Assembly: GCA_027575805.1 (NCBI GenBank)
Contig: JANBPU010000002.1
Span: 186,001-250,000 of the forward strand
Reading direction: 5' to 3'
Length of the DNA stretch: 64,000 nucleotides
Source: Mycoemilia scoparia
Lineage: Eukaryota > Kickxellomycota > Kickxellomycetes > Kickxellales > Kickxellaceae
The translations under genes were made by a program, and so were the position numbers. The stretch's first letter is position 1. Each line of letters opens with the position of its first letter. Under the pieces are notes generated by a model. The model made no database searches. It had not been told where the DNA came from and was given only the letters and a program-made list of their open reading frames with translations. Shown in pieces: positions 58,376 through 64,000 of this stretch.

Positions 58376-59545
58376 TGTAATCCAATATAGGTTGCAGCTG
58401 AAATTGGGCCTATCTGAGACAGAGAAAAACAGCCTGCACATGATCCTTAACTGCTTACAGAAATGGTCAATGCTTATGGTTTTTGCTGGATCATACAAAA
58501 TGCTGGCTTATTCATTCTGTGCTTTCATGCCAACAAGAAACACACGTCTGCCTTTGGTAATAGCAACGCCGTCACAACACCAATATGGCTTTATTTTGTT
58601 TACAAAGTAGGTAAATCAGTATAATAGACCCTTTGTCTCCAAAAGAACACAAAATGCACAGACTGGATTTCTTTCATTAGACTTTTGTGGTCCACCTAGA
58701 AAATATGAAGAGCACATTCATTTTGTCCTTGTGTCTGCGTTTTGATAGATCTCAGCGGCATCCCAAGAATGAATACAACATCATTTCTGCTTGCTCTTTG
58801 CCCTGATGAAAAGCCAATCTAGATGCTGATATTCGCTTGGCTTCCATTGTCTCAAAACTTCGTTTAACTCCAAGAGACATGCTTCCGCCCACCCCAAAAT
58901 TGTGTCATGATTATCGTAGCTTCGAGTGCATGGCCAATGTATTTTGTTTGACTGAGGGAAAAGCCTCTAAACATTGTCTCGAGCCTTTATTGCAAGCACA
59001 AGTCACTAACTACAGGATTCCACTGCATGTTTTCTTTGATTAGTGAAAGTTGCATCACCATAAGCTTATTTTGCGGCAACAAACAACCGGCAGCCAGGCC
59101 GCCAAAGCAGCAGATGAGAATGTTAGCACAAAACACATTTTGTTGAAGCCCATGAGGAAACCAACAGAGACCAAAAAAGAAGCCCAATGTCAGAAGCACG
59201 TCTTAAAGACCAATTAGGCCAAGCGATATATCCAAATAATAAATAAAACAAGGTTATTTTGCAGTGAGGTGTGCTAGCCTCTCCCAGTTTTGGGTTTGTG
59301 ATCAGTTTGGCATTGGGCTTCCTTTCAATAGTCAGCTGTGTAGACAAACAAGTAGACTGGTCATAACAATACCAATCTGATTGGCAGCCGCGCTGCGTCC
59401 AAATAACCTTGCACGCTTGGTCGGGATTCAGACTTTTTTTTATCTCTTTCTTTTTATTTTCAATACTCTTTTTTATTATTTTTATATTTCATTCATTTAT
59501 TTTTATTTTTTGTTTTCTTGTGTTTGTTGTACAATCTCATTCGCA
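58376..59545. other. Divergent intergenic region with a Cys-patterned open frame
   Basis: About 1.2 kb lies between SNF4 (minus) and PUB1 (plus). On the plus strand at about 58823-59040 an open frame gives MLPPTPKL then CHDYRSFEC, VFCLTEGKASKHC and LEPLL, with four evenly spaced Cys and good-looking composition but no clear start exon. Just upstream of PUB1 is a long T/C-rich leader (59434-59540) typical of a well-expressed fungal 5' UTR. Confidence 0.45.
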
Positions 59546-61540
59546 ATGGACGGAAATGCCAGCACATCTGATTCAGCTCCACTCTATGCCAACCAGCAGA
59601 TTGCTGGGGCCGGGCCCGGCCAACTAGTACAGCTACAGCAGCCCCAGAACCCTACTGGCAAGGCTGAAGACCCCAATTGCAAGTCTTTGTATGTTGGTAA
59701 TCTCGACCCCCGCGTTACCGAACAAATGCTTTTTGAAATATTTGCCACCGTTGCTAGTGTTCTCTCTGTCAAAATCATCCCTGACAAGCATGTAAGCAGA
59801 CTCTCCTATGGTTTAGTCTATGTGCCATTTCCTCTTTCTGCTGCAAAAATTACAACTGTTATATGTTCTTATTGGTAGCTCGTTCATGGTGGCATGAACT
59901 ATGGCTTCGTTGAACTCGCAGATCACCAATTGGCTCAGCAGGCCCTCCAGTCTCTTAATGGTCGTCGAATTATTGACTCTGTAAGTGGATACTCTTAGTG
60001 CTGTGTATTTTTAAACTATTGCCCTCATCTATAACATGCAGTGCTTATTATATTATCTTCATTTTGCAGGAAATCCGCGTCAACTGGGCCTTTGCTGGTT
60101 CAAACCAAAGTCGCGAGGACACCTCAAGTAAGTGTCGAGTTAACTTTGACAGTAATAAACAAATGTGCATTTATCTACTATGAGTTGTTGAAATGATGCT
60201 GCTGCTCTTGTTACTACCACCACCACCGCAACTACTACTACTACTACTACTACTATCGCATTTTCCGTATAGGCCATCACCACATTTTTGTTGGTGACCT
60301 CAGCCCGGAAGTTAACGATGCTATCTTGGCTAAGGCATTCTCGGCCTTCTCCAGTATGAGGTAAATACTTTTTGCTTTCATAAATCGAAATTTACGGTTT
60401 GCTCAATACTCAGCATAAAAACTCTGGTATTCAATTATAGCGATGCACGCGTCATGTGGGACGTTAACTCTGGAAAGTCCAGAGGCTATGGTTTTGTTGC
60501 TTTTCGCGAGAGAGGGGATGCTGAAAACGCCATCGGCGTCATGAATGGCGAGTGGCTTGGAAACCGCGCCATCCGTGTTAACTGGGCCAACCAGAAGAAC
60601 CCCGCAAGCCGTCCCCAGGGCAAAAGTAAGCTATTCCGAAGTTGTTACATTCTAGTAAAATGCCATAAAACAAATCAGCTTCCTTCAGTGCTATAACCCA
60701 ATTTCATAAATGTTTTAGCTCCGGTCTCTCTTTCCTATGAGGCAGTGTTGACTCAAACATCAGAATTCAACACCACCGTGTATGTTGGAAACCTCAGCCC
60801 CAACACTACTCGTGAGTATTACACCAGTTCTTCCAGATATAAATGGCACTGTTTAGTTTTATCTATGAGCGAATAATGTAACCTTTTTGTTTTAATAGAG
60901 GAGCAAATAATACCCATGTTTTTGCAATTCGGTTATGTGATCGAGGTACGCATGCAGACTGACCGCGGCTATGCTTTCATCAAGTAAGTATTTCATTATC
61001 AAACTATGCTGATTTTCCTGGCACACCTGCTTATTATGATGCATGCCGCCATTTAGATTAAACTCGCATGAAGCAGCTGCGATGGCAATCACATCCTTGC
61101 AAGGACAGGTCATCAATGACCGCGCTATTAAGGTATTGTAATAGTATTGGATAAATACTGAATCATCGGATATTCTCGGTGCGATCCACATATGACCAGA
61201 CTAATTCATTCAAACTTGGTTGTGTTTGTAGGTTTCATGGGGAAAGGATAGGGCTCCCGAAAAGAACGCTGGTATGTTCCAACAAAATGCAGCGATGAAC
61301 CCTCATTACGCACACCCCTATCCTTACGGAATGCCTCAGCACTACCCTGGAATGCCGGGCAACCAGTCGGCTCCCAACGGTAACGCTCCTAGCGCATGGG
61401 GTACTTACAGCTATGATCCCCAGTCATTCTACAACCCTCTTTATCAGCAATCCGGCCAAGGAATGGTACCAAACCCAATGCCCCCCACCACCGACCCTTC
61501 CACTGAGAGCAAAAATGGAATCTTGCACAATGGCTATTAA
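59546..61540 (+). CDS. PUB1: Pub1/TIA-1-type RNA-binding protein, 9 exons
   Basis: This is a three-RRM RNA-binding protein of the Pub1/TIA-1 family, which binds U-rich and poly(A) RNA and controls mRNA stability and stress granules. Exons are 59546-59791, 59879-59980, 60070-60127, 60273-60360, 60441-60625, 60719-60811, 60899-60983, 61057-61132 and 61232-61540 (1242 bases, 413 residues), every phase consistent. RRM1 starts [11 protein letters not shown] (about residue 47), RRM2 [11 protein letters not shown] with SRGYGFVAF (about 139), RRM3 [11 protein letters not shown] with GYAFIKLNSHEAA (about 243) and IKVSWGKD. The C-terminus is Gly, Pro, Tyr, Met and Gln rich ([16 protein letters not shown]), typical of prion-like tails. 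Intron 3 carries a trinucleotide repeat. Confidence 0.96.
60214..60255 (+). repeat. ACC/ACT trinucleotide microsatellite in PUB1 intron
   Basis: Runs of ACC then ACT repeats end about 17 bases before the acceptor of PUB1 exon 4. Confidence 0.8.
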
Positions 61541-62191
61541 TCAACTCTGTGTGGTCAAAAGTATTTCAAAGGGATGCTGTAGCAAAATATCCGCTGTTCA
61601 TATTTAGATTGCTGACTTTGTGCATTTCCAACCTATCTAAATGTTTAATGTTCCTTCTTAATCCTAGCTTCTCACTATCTTTTTATCAATTATTGGTGCA
61701 TTATACTATACTACCTTATTTTTGAAAATAGAAATTGAATTAAACCACATAAACATCCATTTCACTACCTTTCAGCTTTTGGTCTCTGTAGTGGCCATTG
61801 GTTACATTTGACAGGTTCTTCATCAAAAGGGAGCATTCCTGTGCCCTCATACATTCCTTAAGGCTTGGCCGATAAGTCATATATTTTGAGGGGAGCACTG
61901 GAGAGATTACTACATACACTTTTAGAGGAGACTTTGCCATTTGTGTTATCAAGTATGATGATACCTTTTTGCCAAGCATGGTTTGCTCGAACTGTGGTGT
62001 TAGGGTTTCTGTAAATGTCATAATCTTGAAACCACAAACCACACCCCTGATCCGTGTGATTGGACAATCACAATATCCTAGAGCTGGACCTCTCCATAAG
62101 CACAGATTATAATAATTTCGCCCACTTCAGCCATATTCCAAGGCTCTGTTGTCTTTTATTAGCCAAGGTTTATTTTGTACTTTTTAGACTA
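61541..62191. other. Intergenic region with dispersed repeat R3
   Basis: This stretch lies between PUB1 and MGM1, both plus. The minus-strand frame at about 61740-62042 coincides with repeat R3 and is not called as a gene. Confidence 0.5.
61791..61968 (-). repeat. Dispersed repeat R3, copy 2
   Basis: This segment is the inverse-oriented partner of 21331-21490, sharing CAAAGTCTCCTCTAAAAGTG, CTTATCGGCCAAG-like, GAATGTATGAGG and CTTTTGATGAAGAACCT blocks. It stays open in the same reading frame as copy 1. Confidence 0.62.
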
Positions 62192-64000
62192 ATGTTTCAT
62201 AAAGCCAGTTGGGGTGCTATTCAACATCGCCCCAGGCAGCTTATGGCTGGCGCCTTCATAAATAGAAATGCATCATTTCCGCTCAATGCGCAAAGGTACC
62301 AAACTCCCATAGCAAGCATAACCAATTTTCGAACACGTAGCTACTATGCATTATCGACCAACTACAGCGGAACATTAAACAAATCACCAGAATACATTGC
62401 ACAAAAAACAACGCCCCAAAATGTCCATATATTCACTAAAAAGATCTCACTGCGGCATTTGTCGCTGAAACCCCTTTCAATGAGACCGTTTATCCATAGG
62501 TCTAGTGGTATTATATCTAAAAGATATATTGCTGGTGCCACCTTAAACACATACCTTTCCAACGATCCAACGAGACTAATTATGCGTGGGATACATGGCA
62601 GGTCTTTTGGCTCTGCTATCAAAGTGATGTTTGGTATTCTTGGGAAGTCAATGAGGCTACCTCTTGCCCTACTCACAGCAATGATTGGTGGTCTTGCCTA
62701 TATCGAGTATAAACTACAGCAGCTGTCAGCTCCGTCATGGATGACTACTTCCATTTCCAGCGCAAGAGAATGGTTGGAAGATATGAAAAACAGCCGGTGG
62801 TTTAAACAGCCCGAGAGAGATGAATCTGGTGATGAAAAGGTTGTAGAATTTAGCGGATTTGAGAATCGTGCGGGGCTGGCATCAAGTAGCGATAAGGGGT
62901 CTTCTACACAAGGTAGTAATGGTAATGGTGGGGGGAATGGTTCTGGCTACTACTACTCCGATGCCCAGGATGACAGCAATTCTGCCAAGGATTCTTCATC
63001 AGATCACTTTAGTACAGCAAATGGCGAAAACGTGCTACTAGACTTGACAAAAAAGCTACTCGAGATTCAAACTATCCTCAAAGGCATAGATCCCGCTCCT
63101 TCGACCAATTTGCAATTGCCCAACATTGTGGTTATAGGGTCTCAAAGTTCCGGAAAAAGCTCTGTTCTTGAGGCAATAGTTGGGTCCGAATTCCTCCCCA
63201 AGGGCTCAAACATGGTCACCCGTCGCCCCATCGAGTTAACCCTTATCAACACACCTCACTCACCCGATGTTTATGGCGAGTTTCCCCAACTTGGCTTGGA
63301 CAGGATTCGAGATTTCTCGCAGATCCAAAGGACCCTGTTTGACCTCAACATGTCTGTATCCGAGGTTGAATGTGTTTCTGACAAGCCCATTGAGCTACGC
63401 ATATATTCACCTAACATTCCGGACCTACGTTTAGTTGATCTTCCAGGATATATACAAATAACCAATAGCGACCAGCCGCCAGAACTCAAGAAGCGCATCC
63501 ATGGGCTCTGTGAGAAGTATTTGAAGGAACCAAACATTATATTGGCAATATCTGCCGCTGATGTTGATCTGGCCAACTCCGAAGCTTTGTTGGCTGGTCG
63601 CCGCAATGATCCACTTGGCCTTCGAACTATTGGAATAATAACTAAAGTAGATAAAGCAACACCGTCAGCTGCAGTCCAAGTTGTTACTAAAAACAATTAC
63701 CCTCTCCACCTGGGGTATGTTGGTGTTATCTGCAAACCACCATCTGCTTCTGATGGGTCGGACTCTAAAGCTTTAACTGAAGCACAATACTACAATCAAC
63801 ATCCCGAGTTCCACCAGGCAGAAGGCAAATTTGGCGTTGGTACTCTAAGACGCAAGCTCGTGAAGACACTGGAAGAAAGCATGAGCCGCAACCTCAGCCG
63901 TCTTACTGATGCGGTTCAATCTGAGCTTGAAGAGACCAAATACCAGATCAAGGTCCAATACAATGACCAACGCATAACTGCAGAATCATACATTGCTGAT
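62192..64000 (+). CDS. MGM1: Mgm1/OPA1 dynamin-like GTPase (5' part, runs off window)
   Basis: Mgm1 is the inner-membrane dynamin GTPase needed for mitochondrial inner membrane fusion and cristae. The frame is open from an ATG at 62192 to the window end (at least 603 codons); the GTPase effector end lies outside. The N-terminus is basic, Arg/Ser rich and free of acidic residues, like a mitochondrial presequence. A membrane segment ([20 protein letters not shown], residues about 153-172) precedes the rhomboid-processing region and a Gly/Ser-rich linker. The dynamin G domain follows: G1 [20 protein letters not shown]2 [13 protein letters not shown]3 [10 protein letters not shown] and G4 IITKVDKA. 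The start is tentative, since the frame extends further upstream without an ATG that can be preferred. Confidence 0.94.
   Translation, partial: MFHKASWGAIQHRPRQLMAGAFINRNASFPLNAQRYQTPIASITNFRTRSYYALSTNYSGTLNKSPEYIAQKTTPQNVHIFTKKISLRHLSLKPLSMRPFIHRSSGIISKRYIAGATLNTYLSNDPTRLIMRGIHGRSFGSAIKVMFGILGKSMRLPLALLTAMIGGLAYIEYKLQQLSAPSWMTTSISSAREWLEDMKNSRWFKQPERDESGDEKVVEFSGFENRAGLASSSDKGSSTQGSNGNGGGNGSGYYYSDAQDDSNSAKDSSSDHFSTANGENVLLDLTKKLLEIQTILKGIDPAPSTNLQLPNIVVIGSQSSGKSSVLEAIVGSEFLPKGSNMVTRRPIELTLINTPHSPDVYGEFPQLGLDRIRDFSQIQRTLFDLNMSVSEVECVSDKPIELRIYSPNIPDLRLVDLPGYIQITNSDQPPELKKRIHGLCEKYLKEPNIILAISAADVDLANSEALLAGRRNDPLGLRTIGIITKVDKATPSAAVQVVTKNNYPLHLGYVGVICKPPSASDGSDSKALTEAQYYNQHPEFHQAEGKFGVGTLRRKLVKTLEESMSRNLSRLTDAVQSELEETKYQIKVQYNDQRITAESYIAD

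Noticed and set aside
58987..59347. Minus-strand Cys/Trp-rich hydrophobic frames upstream of PUB1
   Set aside because: Overlapping frames without ATG support or recognisable family; probably noise in promoter DNA.
61740..62042. 100-codon minus-strand frame between PUB1 and MGM1
   Set aside because: It is the R3 counterpart and starts at GTG; not enough for a gene call.

Overview
This window comes from a fungal nuclear genome. It carries spliceosomal introns of roughly 50-190 bases in most genes, proteins typical of fungi (Gtr1, Vps18, Nup192, Nma111, Iks1, Asa1, Mgm1, Pub1) and no bacterial or viral block. A MED23-type Mediator subunit, which Saccharomyces lacks, together with a Rua1-type C-terminal domain points to an early-diverging (non-Dikarya) fungus. 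That placement is an inference; I cannot name the genus.

Layout, left to right. Positions 1-14 kb hold a transcriptional cyclin (minus), guanylate kinase (plus), a homeodomain protein (minus), a Rua1-domain regulator (minus), a disordered protein with an Edc1/PNRC-like decapping motif (plus) and a 2-oxoglutarate/iron oxygenase (plus). Positions 14-25 kb hold an unlisted 63-residue three-exon acidic gene (plus), then a minus-strand run of VPS18, MED9, GTR1 and a C2H2 plus PHD-finger protein. Positions 26-35 kb hold a small mitochondrial-type protein (plus), a PQ-loop membrane transporter (plus) and, on minus, an Iks1-like kinase and an Asa1-like WD40 protein. Positions 35-49 kb hold NUP192, RPS5 and NMA111 (plus) and an Air1/2 zinc-knuckle protein (minus). 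After a 10-base assembly gap come an isochorismatase-family hydrolase (plus), MED23 and SNF4 (minus), PUB1 (plus) and the 5' half of MGM1 (plus), which runs off the end.

Functionally this is mainly housekeeping: transcription (cyclin, MED9, MED23, homeodomain, PHD), RNA fate (decapping factor, Air, Pub1), nutrient signalling and the vacuole (Gtr1, Snf4, Vps18, PQ-loop), nuclear pores and mitochondria (Mgm1). Gene pairs do not form operons. The less ordinary content is a MITE-like inverted-repeat family with one copy inside an intron, two further two-copy dispersed repeats, several introns that appear to use GC rather than GT donors, two tiny multi-exon genes, and a long hairpin abutting the assembly gap. 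Exon structures were read by hand; where stated, exon lengths sum to whole codons with matching phases, which is good internal evidence. I found no CRISPR array, tRNA or rRNA, and no self-evident novel multi-gene system.
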